A DNA stretch of 55,990 nt from assembly GCA_024654575.1 (NCBI GenBank), contig JANLHG010000020.1:1-55990 (forward strand). Reading direction: 5' to 3'. Made by a program: the position numbers and the translations under genes. Within the stretch, counting starts at the first letter, position 1. Each line of letters starts with the position of its first letter. The notes beneath the pieces are model-generated. The model did not search any database. It was not told the DNA's origin and worked only from the letters and a program-made list of their open reading frames with translations. This document shows positions 7,942 through 15,739 of this stretch, in pieces. This DNA is from Patescibacteria group bacterium (lineage in GTDB: Bacteria; Patescibacteriota; Minisyncoccia; Phycocordibacterales; PALSA-1337).

Positions 7942-8193
7942 ATGATAAATGTAGAAGTCAGCAGAAATAATAATGAAAATAGTGTAAGTATAATTCGCCG
8001 ATTTACCAAAAGAGTACAAGGTTCAGGTGTACTCCCTAGGGTTAGAGGTATTAGATATGCTTCTAGAAAACTTTCTTATTATAAAACAAAAATGAAAACC
8101 TTGAAGTCTATCAAGAGAAAGTTGGAAATAGAAGAATTGATTAAACTTGGGAAAATGCAAGAAAAACCGAGTAAATTTATTAAAAAGAAATAA
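7942..8193 (+). CDS. rpsU: Ribosomal protein bS21-like
   Basis: An 83-residue, strongly basic protein. The N-terminal block INVEVSRNNNENSVSIIRRFTKRVQGSGVLPRVRGIRYASRK matches the bS21 pattern (VxVxxxEsxexalrRFkrxvxxsGixxexrrrr), including the Rx2Fx4Qx3G spacing. The remainder is a lysine-rich extension. bS21 sits near the anti-Shine-Dalgarno end of 16S rRNA. Its stop overlaps the ybeY start by one base group (TAATG), indicating translational coupling. Confidence 0.8.
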   Translation: MINVEVSRNNNENSVSIIRRFTKRVQGSGVLPRVRGIRYASRKLSYYKTKMKTLKSIKRKLEIEELIKLGKMQEKPSKFIKKK

Positions 8194-8579
8194 TGATTGA
8201 AGAGTCTTTTACTTTAAATAAATCTCTAAAAGGCAAGCTCCCACGCTTGCCTTTTGAGTTAATAAAAAATGAAATATTAGGTAAAAAATACATTCTCACT
8301 CTTAATTTTGTATCTAATGATGAATCTCAAAAATTAAATATGAAATATAGAAACAAAAATGAGCCGACTGATATTTTGAGTTTTCCTTTAAGTGATAAAG
8401 AAGGAGAAATATATATTGATCTAGCATCAAGTAAAAAAGAGATGAAAAAATTTGGGAGAAAATTTGATAATTTTATAGGTTTTCTTTTTATACACGGATT
8501 AGTTCACCTTAAAGGATTTGATCATAGTGATAAAATGGAAAAAGAAGAAATTAGATATAGAGCACTTTTCAACATATAA
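8193..8579 (+). CDS. ybeY: Endoribonuclease YbeY (rRNA maturation factor)
   Basis: A zinc-dependent single-strand endoribonuclease for 16S rRNA 3' end processing and ribosome quality control. The metal site HGLVHLKGFDH gives H101, H105 and H111. The upstream segment NEPTDILSFPL is the second conserved family block. Its 128 residues are slightly short of the family average. Placement directly after bS21 fits a 30S-biogenesis role. The gene ends within 35 bases of the ftsA ATG. Confidence 0.93.
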   Translation: MIEESFTLNKSLKGKLPRLPFELIKNEILGKKYILTLNFVSNDESQKLNMKYRNKNEPTDILSFPLSDKEGEIYIDLASSKKEMKKFGRKFDNFIGFLFIHGLVHLKGFDHSDKMEKEEIRYRALFNI

Positions 8580-8595
8580 AAAATTAAATATGCGT

Positions 8596-8601
8596 TATAA
8601 T
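8596..8601 (+). promoter_or_regulatory. -10 hexamer TATAAT before ftsA
   Basis: TATAAT ends 12 bases before the ATG at 8614, giving a predicted leader of five bases or so. This hexamer is the reason for choosing the ATG at 8614 over in-frame ATGs at 8518 and 8590, which lie before or within the promoter. Confidence 0.55.
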
Positions 8602-8613
8602 AGATATATATCT

Positions 8614-9762
8614 ATGTCTACGAATATTATTACAGGAATTGATGTCGGCACACAACAGATAAAAGTTGTAGTGTGTCAACGTGCTGGAGAGAATGAAAAA
8701 ATGCCTAAAATTATAGGTATGGGAGTTGTGGAAACCAGAGGATTACGTCATGGTTATATTACTGATCAAGGTGAAGTTGTAAAAAGTATAAAGATGGCTA
8801 TTGCTCAGGCGGAAAAAACAGCAAAATTAAAAATTAGAAAAGCTTTTGTTTCTATTGGTGGTATTGGACTTAGTAGTATTGTGTCACAAGGTTCAGTTAT
8901 TATTACTCGTGCGGATTTAGAGATAACAACTTTGGATATCAAGAAAGCTTATGAATCTAGTGAACATGAAATTCCTTCAACTTATATTCAAAATCGAAAA
9001 ATTATTCACACTATTCCATTAAGTTACAAAATTGATGGTAAGGTAGCAATGGGTAAACCGGAAGGAATGAAGGGTGCTAAATTAGAGGTTAAAAATCTTT
9101 ATATTACTTGTTTTGAACAACACTTAAATTTTATGATATCTGCTGTTGAAGATGCTGGAATAGAGGTTGAAGATGTTATGGCGTCCCCTATTGCTGGAGG
9201 TTTAGTGATTCTTTCTAAACAACAAAAAACAGCAGGTTGTGTTTTAGCTAATATTGGAGCAGAAACAGTTTCTATTGTTGTGTTTGAAAATAACATTCCA
9301 ATTTCACTTGAAATTTTTGAGATAGGTTCTACTGATATTACAAACGATATTGCCTTAGGGTTGAAAGTTTCTTTGGAAGAAGCTGAACAAATTAAAGTTG
9401 GTTCTATAACTACTACTTCATATCCTAGACGTAAACTTGAAGAAATTATAAATGCTCGTCTATCGGATATTTTTGAATTAATAGAAACACATTTGAAAAA
9501 AATCGGAAGAAGTGGTCTTCTACCTGCGGGGATTATAATTACAGGTGGAGGCTCTGGTATTAATATGATTGAAGATTTCGCAAAATCTTCATTAAAATTA
9601 CCTTCAAAAATTGCTATGAGAGATTCACCGTGGGTGATTGCGTACGGACTTTGTGTTTTTGGATTCACGGCTGAAGGTGAAGGTACTATAAATATACATT
9701 CAAAGATTTTTAATAAAACTAAAAATAAATTTATGGGGTGGGTAAAATCACTTCTTCCTTGA
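8614..9762 (+). CDS. ftsA: Cell division protein FtsA
   Basis: Actin-fold ATPase that ties FtsZ to the membrane. The start at 8614 gives 382 residues beginning MSTNIITGIDVGTQQIK (phosphate 1 loop). The SHS2/1C domain follows (KAFVSIGGIGL to VEDVMASPIAGG), then phosphate 2 CVLANIGAETVSIVVF, and the adenosine motif IIITGGGSGINMIEDFA. The C-terminus KIFNKTKNKFMGWVKSLLP is the membrane-targeting amphipathic helix. An open frame extends 32 codons upstream over ybeY but is not conserved FtsA sequence. ftsZ follows after an 89-base gap. Confidence 0.95.
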   Translation: MSTNIITGIDVGTQQIKVVVCQRAGENEKMPKIIGMGVVETRGLRHGYITDQGEVVKSIKMAIAQAEKTAKLKIRKAFVSIGGIGLSSIVSQGSVIITRADLEITTLDIKKAYESSEHEIPSTYIQNRKIIHTIPLSYKIDGKVAMGKPEGMKGAKLEVKNLYITCFEQHLNFMISAVEDAGIEVEDVMASPIAGGLVILSKQQKTAGCVLANIGAETVSIVVFENNIPISLEIFEIGSTDITNDIALGLKVSLEEAEQIKVGSITTTSYPRRKLEEIINARLSDIFELIETHLKKIGRSGLLPAGIIITGGGSGINMIEDFAKSSLKLPSKIAMRDSPWVIAYGLCVFGFTAEGEGTINIHSKIFNKTKNKFMGWVKSLLP

Positions 9763-9851
9763 TTGAGAATTAGAGCATAGTTTAATTATTTCACAAGCTT
9801 TCCCTTTTGCTCTTCTTTTTGCTATTATGTACCCACTAATCCTTAATAAAT

Positions 9852-11024
9852 ATGCCTAATATCACCCCTGAAATAGAAACATTTGCAAGAATAAAAGTCC
9901 TAGGAATTGGAGGTTCTGGAAAGAATGCTACTAATCATATGATAACTTCAAAAGTGAAAGGTGTTGATTTTGTTGCTATAAACACTGATGCTCAAGATTT
10001 ACATTACTCTCTTGCGAAAAAGAAAATTCATATTGGGAAAAATTTGACTCGTGGTCTAGGTACTGGAATGAATCCAGATTTAGGCAAAAGAGCGGTTGAG
10101 GAAACCAAAGAAGAAATTCAGGATGCTATAAAAGGTGCGGATATGATATTTATCGCTTGTGGTTTCGGTGGAGGTACCGGCTCTGGTGTCTCACCAATTG
10201 TTGCACGTACCGCTAAAGAACTCGGTGCACTAACAGTTGCTGTTGTTACCAAACCTTTTTTCTTTGAAGGTACTCAAAGAATGAAAATAGCTGAAACTGC
10301 CCTTGAAGAAATGAGGAAGGAAGTAGATGCTATTATTGTTATTCCAAACGATCGTCTCCTAACTATTATTGATAAAAATACAACGGCTAAGAATGCTTTT
10401 TCGTTATGTGACGAGATTCTAAAACAAGCAGTTGAAGGTATTTCTGACCTTATTACTACTCCCGGTATAATAAACATCGACTTTGCCGATATTCGTGCAG
10501 TTATGGAAAATGCAGGTTCCGCTCTTATGGGTATAGGTTCTGCGATTGGGGAAAATAGAGCTATAGAAGCGGCAAAATTAGCTATTAATTCCCCACTTCT
10601 TGATCTTTCTATAAATGGTGCGAAAGGTGTTTTGTTCTCAATTGCTGGCGGTGAAGATTTAACTATGTTTGAAATTCAGGATGCCGCAAAAGTTATTACA
10701 GAATCAATTGATCCAAACGCAAAAGTTATTTTTGGTACAGTTCGTGATGATAAATTAAAGAAAAATGAAGTTAGGGTAACTGTCATAGCTTCAGGATTTC
10801 CAGATAATGGAGAAAAGAAATCACTTTTCCAAGAAGATACTAATGAATCAGGTAGAATTTTTAATAGTATTCCAACTGGTCCAGTTGTTCAGGTAAAAGA
10901 AAAGACTAGCGATGTCTCTAATCAAGCGGTAGAAAAAAAGATAGAAACAAAAGACAAAGATGAAGATGAAGATTCTGATTGGGGTGCAGTTCCAGCATTT
11001 TTAAGAAGGTCTAAATTGAAATAA
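9852..11024 (+). CDS. ftsZ: Cell division GTPase FtsZ
   Basis: Forms the Z-ring. The 390-residue protein shows the N-terminal GIGGSGKNATNHM loop, the tubulin signature FGGGTGSG (near residue 107), the PFFFEGTQRMKIAE segment, the T7-loop NIDFADIRAVM, and the C-terminal domain to about residue 320. After a variable charged linker the tail DWGAVPAFLRRSKLK is a clear conserved C-terminal peptide for binding FtsA, so the ftsA-ftsZ pair is functional. Possible -10 TATTAT lies near 9819. The trxB gene starts 3 bases after the stop. Confidence 0.97.
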   Translation: MPNITPEIETFARIKVLGIGGSGKNATNHMITSKVKGVDFVAINTDAQDLHYSLAKKKIHIGKNLTRGLGTGMNPDLGKRAVEETKEEIQDAIKGADMIFIACGFGGGTGSGVSPIVARTAKELGALTVAVVTKPFFFEGTQRMKIAETALEEMRKEVDAIIVIPNDRLLTIIDKNTTAKNAFSLCDEILKQAVEGISDLITTPGIINIDFADIRAVMENAGSALMGIGSAIGENRAIEAAKLAINSPLLDLSINGAKGVLFSIAGGEDLTMFEIQDAAKVITESIDPNAKVIFGTVRDDKLKKNEVRVTVIASGFPDNGEKKSLFQEDTNESGRIFNSIPTGPVVQVKEKTSDVSNQAVEKKIETKDKDEDEDSDWGAVPAFLRRSKLK

Positions 11025-11027
11025 TAT

Positions 11028-11951
11028 ATGATTTACGACTTAGCAATTATTGGTGGCGGTCCGGCAGGAGTATCTGCTGGTGTTTATGCTGCTAGAAAAC
11101 GATTGAAGACTGTTTTTATCACTAAAGATTTTTTGGGACAAAGTTCAGTTTCTGATGGTATTGAAAATTGGATAGGAACAATAAAAATATCTGGAACGGA
11201 ATTGTCTAAAAATTTAGAGAATCATTTGAAAGCGTACGCGAGTGATGTTGTGGAAATTAAGGAAGGAGAAAATTGTGAGAATGTTTCAAAAATATCTGAA
11301 GGTTTTTTAATAAAAACAAAAACACAAGAGTTTCAAGTAAAAACAGTTCTTATTACCGCTGGAAGCAGAAGAAGAAAACTAGAAATACCAGGTGCGAAAG
11401 AGTTTGATAATAAAGGACTGACCTACTGTGCTACTTGTGACGGTCCACTTTTTGCGGATAAAGATGTCGTTGTTATTGGTGGTGGTAATGCTGCTTTTGA
11501 AACTGCTGGACAATTATTGGCTTACTGTAAAAGTGTCACTTTATTAAATAGAAGTGAAATATTTAAAGCAGATGAAGTAACAGTTAAAAAAATTCTTTCT
11601 AATCCAAAAATGAAAGCTGTTATCAATGTAACTCCGGTAGAAATAAAAGGAGATAAATTTGTTAACGCTATTGTTTATCAAGATGCCAAAACAAATGAAA
11701 AAATTGAATTAAAAACAGACGGGATTTTTGTGGAGATAGGACTTTTGCCTAACACCGATTTTATAAAAGATGTAGTTAATCTTAATCAGTACAATCAAAT
11801 TATCGTTGACCCTAGAAATCAGCGCGCCTCTACGTCTGGTATTTGGTCTGCTGGAGATTGTACAGATGGACTTTACCATCAAAACAATATCGCTTCTGGC
11901 GATGCCGTCCGCGCCCTTGAAGACATTTATACTTATTTGCATTTGCAGTAA
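11028..11951 (+). CDS. trxB: Thioredoxin reductase
   Basis: FAD/NADPH disulfide reductase. The FAD loop GGGPAGVSAGVYAAR is at residues 9-24, the redox centre C134-A-T-C137 with GPLF follows, the NADPH loop VVIGGGNAAFETA is near 150, and the second FAD motif SAGDCTDG near 275. Length 307 is normal. It likely supplies electrons to the glutaredoxin-like protein at 3222 and to the cytoplasmic side of the DipZ-like protein at 30172, which is inference from function and not location. Confidence 0.95.
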   Translation: MIYDLAIIGGGPAGVSAGVYAARKRLKTVFITKDFLGQSSVSDGIENWIGTIKISGTELSKNLENHLKAYASDVVEIKEGENCENVSKISEGFLIKTKTQEFQVKTVLITAGSRRRKLEIPGAKEFDNKGLTYCATCDGPLFADKDVVVIGGGNAAFETAGQLLAYCKSVTLLNRSEIFKADEVTVKKILSNPKMKAVINVTPVEIKGDKFVNAIVYQDAKTNEKIELKTDGIFVEIGLLPNTDFIKDVVNLNQYNQIIVDPRNQRASTSGIWSAGDCTDGLYHQNNIASGDAVRALEDIYTYLHLQ

Positions 11952-11958
11952 TTATTTT

Positions 11959-12342
11959 ATGCAAAAAGATTTTGATAAGTGGAACAAAAGAAAAAAGGAA
12001 ATTAATGAAGAACAGCCAAATTTCTACCATGCGAGAGATATTCGTTGGTGTTCTCTTGGTGTTAATATAGGATTTGAACAGGATGGAACAAGTGAAGCAT
12101 ATCGTAGACCTGTTTTGATTATTAAAGGATTTAGCCGTCATGTTTGTTTAGTTGTACCACTTACGACATCCATAAAGAGAAATCCATATCATATTAATGT
12201 GGGCGTGGTTGAAGGTAAGAAAGCGTTTGTTATTTTATCTCAAATAAGATTAATTGATACGAAACGATTACATGATCGACTTGCTATTTTAAATAAAGAA
12301 AAGTTTGAAGAAATAAGAAAAGCCATCAGAGTTTTAATCTAA
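11959..12342 (+). CDS. PemK/MazF-family toxin-like protein
   Basis: A 127-residue protein that starts MQKDFDKWNKRKKEI; the longer frame upstream lies in trxB and is ignored. The SH3-like PemK/MazF core is visible: the GxxVGFEQDG-type segment, RRPVLIIKGF, VCLVVPLTTSIKRNPYHINVG and VILSQIRLIDTKRL. MazF/PemK toxins are mRNA interferases. No antitoxin gene is adjacent on either side, which is unusual for a type II system and suggests an orphan, a domesticated nuclease, or an antitoxin elsewhere. A broken paralogue with the same first nine residues lies at 44098. Confidence 0.82.
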   Translation: MQKDFDKWNKRKKEINEEQPNFYHARDIRWCSLGVNIGFEQDGTSEAYRRPVLIIKGFSRHVCLVVPLTTSIKRNPYHINVGVVEGKKAFVILSQIRLIDTKRLHDRLAILNKEKFEEIRKAIRVLI

Positions 12343-12353
12343 TGGCTATTTCT
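12321..12353 (+). terminator. Possible intrinsic terminator after the PemK-like gene
   Basis: AGCCAT and ATGGCT form a 6-bp stem that includes the stop codon region, followed by ATTTCTTTG. The stem is short and the U-tract interrupted, so strength is uncertain. Confidence 0.45.
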
Positions 12354-12360
12354 TTGTTCT

Positions 12361-12392
12361 CTCCGATTTTCATCGGAGGACGGCCCGAAGGC
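12361..12392. repeat. Paired small palindromes downstream of the PemK-like gene
   Basis: A hairpin CTCCGAT-TTTC-ATCGGAG is followed by GCCCGAAGGC (itself GCC-CGAA-GGC). The same layout, hairpin then GCCCGAAGGC, recurs at 44444-44470 downstream of the second PemK-like locus. Confidence 0.5.
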
Positions 12393-12416
12393 ATTTGTAA
12401 TTAAAGATTAGCATAG

Positions 12417-12668
12417 ATAATTAAATCTTGCAACTTTGAGGATCTAAAAGATTTTGCTGATGAAGTAGTTGTCACTACTTTTCCCTCAGAATCTGATAAC
12501 CGTCACGGCAGAAGGTCTCCTTTTGTTAGGGTATTTTTCGAAAATCAACAAGAAATGGAAAACTGCAAACAGATTCTTTCTCGGGTTCCAAACCTGTATA
12601 AGGTTTGCTTCGACGTTGAGTTTGTGCAGGTGAAAGCTTTTTGCAGTTTTCCACCAAAGACGGTATGA
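12417..12668 (+). pseudogene. ORF remnant of unknown function without an ATG start
   Basis: Between a TAG at 12414 and a TGA at 12666 an uninterrupted frame encodes 83 residues (IIKSCNFEDLKDFADEVVVT... ending in CSFPPKTV) with protein-like composition and no ATG before residue 47. GC content and codon choice (CGG, CTG, GTC, GGC) differ from the AT-rich neighbours. A strong terminator follows the stop by about 20 bases, as expected at the end of a real transcription unit. I take it as the 3' part of an accessory gene that lost its 5' end; an unusual ATT start is the alternative. Between the PemK-like gene and this remnant there is nothing else but small palindromes. Confidence 0.45.
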
Positions 12669-12686
12669 TTCGACAAAATTTATTTT

Positions 12687-12724
12687 CCCCGCGAATGTTG
12701 GAAACATTCGCGGTTTTTTCTTTT
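12687..12724 (+). terminator. Strong intrinsic terminator
   Basis: CCGCGAATGTT and AACATTCGCGG form a perfect 11-bp stem with a 3-base loop, followed by TTTTTT. It ends the preceding remnant ORF; in the other direction it faces the end of the bPH2-AlbA_2 gene. Confidence 0.85.
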
Positions 12725-12731
12725 TATAGAA

Positions 12732-13709
12732 TTACTTCCAATGTGTTTTGATATATTCCTCTGCTTCACTCATGGAAAAAGGTTGAGTTGAATTCCCTAC
12801 TCTGACGAAAAATTCCTCCTTTTTATCACTATTACGCAAGTAAGCTGGTTTATGACTTTCTCTGATTGAAATAACACAAACCTCAAAATTTTTCACTTTT
12901 TCAAATTTTACATCCACATATTTTGTGAATGGTAAACCTATCATTGTTTTTACTAGTGTATTGAGATGGTTTTCAAATCCATCCCTATTTTTCTTTGGTA
13001 ATGTTTTATAATCATCTTCCAGTCCCACAACTTCTCCTTCATCATTTACACCTATTATTAAAATTCCACCATTGGTATTAAGAAAAGAAACAATTGTTTT
13101 TAAAATAGTGTGTTCTATTTCCTTACTCACTTCTTTTTTACGGATATCAAAACGCATTGTTTGTTTAAATTCCATAAAACTGCTTTCGCCATCTTTAATT
13201 AAAGATAAAATATTTTTATTTGTTGATGAACGTGTTAATGAATTATGTGCTAATTGTTTTATGATATGTACATATTCGTCAACATTATTAGCGTTTTTTA
13301 TTTTTGTAACTCTATTATTTCCATGGACTATAGTGATAGTTGCGTGATTCATTAATTTACTTAAAAGCGATTGATAGATTTCAACTGATACCACATTAGT
13401 CAAACTTACTGCTTTTTTATGGCGGAAAAATAAACCGAATTTTTTAACAATTTCTTTTTCAGTTATTTCGTAATGAGAAAAATACCAATTAAGAAAAAGT
13501 AGTGATACGTATATTAATTGAAAAAGAGAGAATCCTAGTATTAAAAAAATCTGATAGCGTATAATTTTTGTTAGTCCCCAACTTTGGTAAAGCATCTCAT
13601 AATTGGCCAAAAATGATATGGAATACAGAAAAATTGCTGCCAATGTTTCCATAATAAGAACATCTCTTAGGAAAACCAATGGTCCTTCTTTGATAATTAT
13701 CCGTCTCAT
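12732..13709 (-). CDS. Membrane bPH2-like domain fused to a Schlafen AlbA_2 domain
   Basis: A 325-residue protein. Residues about 15-75 contain two transmembrane helices, followed by a PH-like bacterial domain of the bPH2 (DUF304) type: EITEKEIVKKFGLFFRHKKAVSLTNVVSVEIYQSLLSKLM to NNVDEYVHIIKQL. After a short linker, residues about 170-320 are an AlbA_2 domain: ESSFMEFKQTM, LKTIVSFLNTNGGILIIGVNDEGEVVGLEDD, and the end EEFFVRVGNSTQPFSMSEAEEYIKTHWK. AlbA_2 domains occur in Schlafen-like nucleases and in transcription regulators. The combination with a membrane bPH2 anchor is unusual. Catalytic ability cannot be judged. Confidence 0.8.
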   Translation of the reverse strand: MRRIIIKEGPLVFLRDVLIMETLAAIFLYSISFLANYEMLYQSWGLTKIIRYQIFLILGFSLFQLIYVSLLFLNWYFSHYEITEKEIVKKFGLFFRHKKAVSLTNVVSVEIYQSLLSKLMNHATITIVHGNNRVTKIKNANNVDEYVHIIKQLAHNSLTRSSTNKNILSLIKDGESSFMEFKQTMRFDIRKKEVSKEIEHTILKTIVSFLNTNGGILIIGVNDEGEVVGLEDDYKTLPKKNRDGFENHLNTLVKTMIGLPFTKYVDVKFEKVKNFEVCVISIRESHKPAYLRNSDKKEEFFVRVGNSTQPFSMSEAEEYIKTHWK

Positions 13710-13735
13710 ATTAACTACATATTAGCATAAAATAG

Positions 13736-13825
13736 TGGCGGAAAGGGGGAGATTTGAACTCCCGAGACCCTTACGAGTCCGCTGGTTTTCGAAACCAGTG
13801 CATTAGACCACTCTGCCACCTTTCC
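13736..13825 (-). tRNA. tRNA-Ser (anticodon CGA)
   Basis: On the minus strand the acceptor stem GGAAAGG/CCTTTCC, anticodon stem CTGGT/ACCAG with loop TTCGAAA (anticodon CGA), a long variable arm typical of serine tRNAs and T-arm GGGAG/CTCCC fold. Discriminator G is followed by an encoded CCA. Confidence 0.95.
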
Positions 13826-13869
13826 CTATAGCTATTATATGCTATATTATATCTGTTATTTAACCAAAT

Positions 13870-13941
13870 GGCCCTATCGTCTAATGGTTAGGACAGCAGG
13901 TTTTCAATCTGTTAACCGGGGTTCGACTCCCCGTAGGGTCA
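13870..13941 (+). tRNA. tRNA-Glu (anticodon TTC)
   Basis: Acceptor GGCCCTA/TAGGGTC (one G-T pair), anticodon loop TTTTCAA (anticodon TTC), T-arm CGGGG/CCCCG with loop TTCGACT. Discriminator A; CCA not encoded. It lies 45 bases before typA and may be co-transcribed with it. Confidence 0.95.
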
Positions 13942-13986
13942 CAAAATTGGACTTTTTTAGGTTTTTTTGTTTTAATTACACCTCAT

Positions 13987-15735
13987 ATGGAAATACGAAA
14001 TATTGCTATCATAGCTCACGTTGACCACGGCAAGACCACTCTTACTGATGGGATTATGCGTCAAACTGGTTCAGTAATGGAAGGTAGTATGGATTCTAAT
14101 GCTTTGGAGCTTGAACGAGGTATTACTATCTACGCTAAAAATACCTCTATAAACTACAAAGGAACTAAAATTAATATTGTTGATACTCCCGGACATGCTG
14201 ATTTTGGTTCAGAAGTTGAAAGAGTGCTTCGTTCAATTGATGATGTTCTTCTTATCGTTGATGCTCAAGAAGGCCCTATGCCTCAAACTCGTTTTGTGTT
14301 GAAGAAATCTTTAGAATTAGGGTTAAAACCGATTGTTGTGATAAATAAGATAGATAAGCCAGCCGCTAGACCAGAACAAGCTCACGAGGAGGTTTTAGAG
14401 CTTTTTATGGAGCTTGGAGCGAATAATGAACAATTAGATTTTACGACTGTTTATGCGATTGGACGAGATGGTATTGCAAAAATGAAACTTACTGACGAAA
14501 GTAAAGACTTGACTCCACTTCTAGATACTATTCTTGAAAAAGTACCACCAGCAAAAGCAGATGTTAATGCTAAACTGCGAATGCAAACATTTAACTTAGG
14601 GTATGATAATTTTCTTGGTCGTCTGGCTGTCGGTAGAATTTATGATGGTACCATAAAAACCGGAATGAATGTTTTTGTTAAAAAATCAGATGGAGAAACG
14701 AGACAGGGAAAAATTACAAAAATATTTACATTTGAAGGTATTGCTAGAAAAGAAGTATCGGAAGCTCAAGCTGGAGATATTATAATGATTGCTGGACTTC
14801 CAGATATTTATATCGGTGAGACAATTTGTGATGACCAAAATACAGAACCAATGCCGTCAATTAAAATAGATGAGCCAACAATTGCCCTTAATTTTTTGGT
14901 TAATGATTCCCCATTTGCTGGACGAGAAGGAAAATATGTCACAGGACGTCAAATTAGAGAACGACTAGAAAAAGAGTTGGAAATAAACGTTGGATTGAAG
15001 GTAGATTTTACTGGTGAATTTTTTAAAGTTTATGGTAGAGGTGAGCTTCATATTGCAATTCTTCTTGAAAATATGCGTCGTGAAGGATATGAATTACAAA
15101 TTTCTCAACCACAAGTAATTATTAAAGAGGAAAATGGAGTAAAAATGGAACCATATGAAGAAGTTATAATTGATGTTCGTCCAGAAGTCTCAAGTATAGT
15201 TATTAAAACTCTTACAGAACGAAGAGGTATTTTAATGAACATGAAAGAAGAAAATGGGATAAGCCGAATGACTTTTGAATGTCCAACTCGCGCTCTTTTG
15301 GGTTATCGTGGTCAATTTACTATTGATACTAGAGGTGAAGGTATTATGTCATCACGATTTGTTGGTTTTAGAGAATATGCAGGAGAAATAAAAAGACAAG
15401 ACCTTGGTTCAATGGTCTCAATGGAAACAGGAAAAACTGCTGCCTTTGCTTTGGATAATTTGCAGACTAGAGGAGTGCTTTATGTTGGAGCAGCTGTTGA
15501 AGTTTATGAAGGAATGATTATTGGTAATGTTAGTAAAGGAAACGACCTGACAGTCAATCCAATTAAAGGAAAACAACTTACAAATATGCGACAGAAAGCG
15601 TCTGATGGACTGACAACTTTGACACCAGCTTGGGAAATTACAATTGAAAGAGGAATGGAAGTGATGGCGGAAGATGATTATTTGGAAATTACTCCAAAAA
15701 ATACACGGTTGAGGAAGAAAGTGTTGAGGAAGTGA
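13987..15735 (+). CDS. typA: Ribosome-associated GTPase TypA/BipA
   Basis: A 582-residue translational GTPase involved in ribosome assembly and stress. G1 [10 protein letters not shown], effector-region [11 protein letters not shown]3 [10 protein letters not shown]4 NKID and the domain II, III and V segments plus the BipA-specific C-terminal domain ([21 protein letters not shown], then [15 protein letters not shown]) are all present in order. The effector loop reads GITI as in BipA and not as in EF-G or LepA. It ends in UGA, which shows UGA is a stop in this genome. Confidence 0.97.
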   Translation: MEIRNIAIIAHVDHGKTTLTDGIMRQTGSVMEGSMDSNALELERGITIYAKNTSINYKGTKINIVDTPGHADFGSEVERVLRSIDDVLLIVDAQEGPMPQTRFVLKKSLELGLKPIVVINKIDKPAARPEQAHEEVLELFMELGANNEQLDFTTVYAIGRDGIAKMKLTDESKDLTPLLDTILEKVPPAKADVNAKLRMQTFNLGYDNFLGRLAVGRIYDGTIKTGMNVFVKKSDGETRQGKITKIFTFEGIARKEVSEAQAGDIIMIAGLPDIYIGETICDDQNTEPMPSIKIDEPTIALNFLVNDSPFAGREGKYVTGRQIRERLEKELEINVGLKVDFTGEFFKVYGRGELHIAILLENMRREGYELQISQPQVIIKEENGVKMEPYEEVIIDVRPEVSSIVIKTLTERRGILMNMKEENGISRMTFECPTRALLGYRGQFTIDTRGEGIMSSRFVGFREYAGEIKRQDLGSMVSMETGKTAAFALDNLQTRGVLYVGAAVEVYEGMIIGNVSKGNDLTVNPIKGKQLTNMRQKASDGLTTLTPAWEITIERGMEVMAEDDYLEITPKNTRLRKKVLRK

Positions 15736-15739
15736 GGTG

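Noticed and set aside
8518-8613. 32 additional N-terminal codons for ftsA
   Set aside because: They overlap ybeY, are not FtsA-like, and precede the TATAAT box; the ATG at 8614 starts the actin-fold loop correctly.
12486-12707. 73-codon minus-strand frame in the 12.4-12.7 kb gap
   Set aside because: It runs through the terminator hairpin and is antisense to the better + strand frame; composition is not protein-like.
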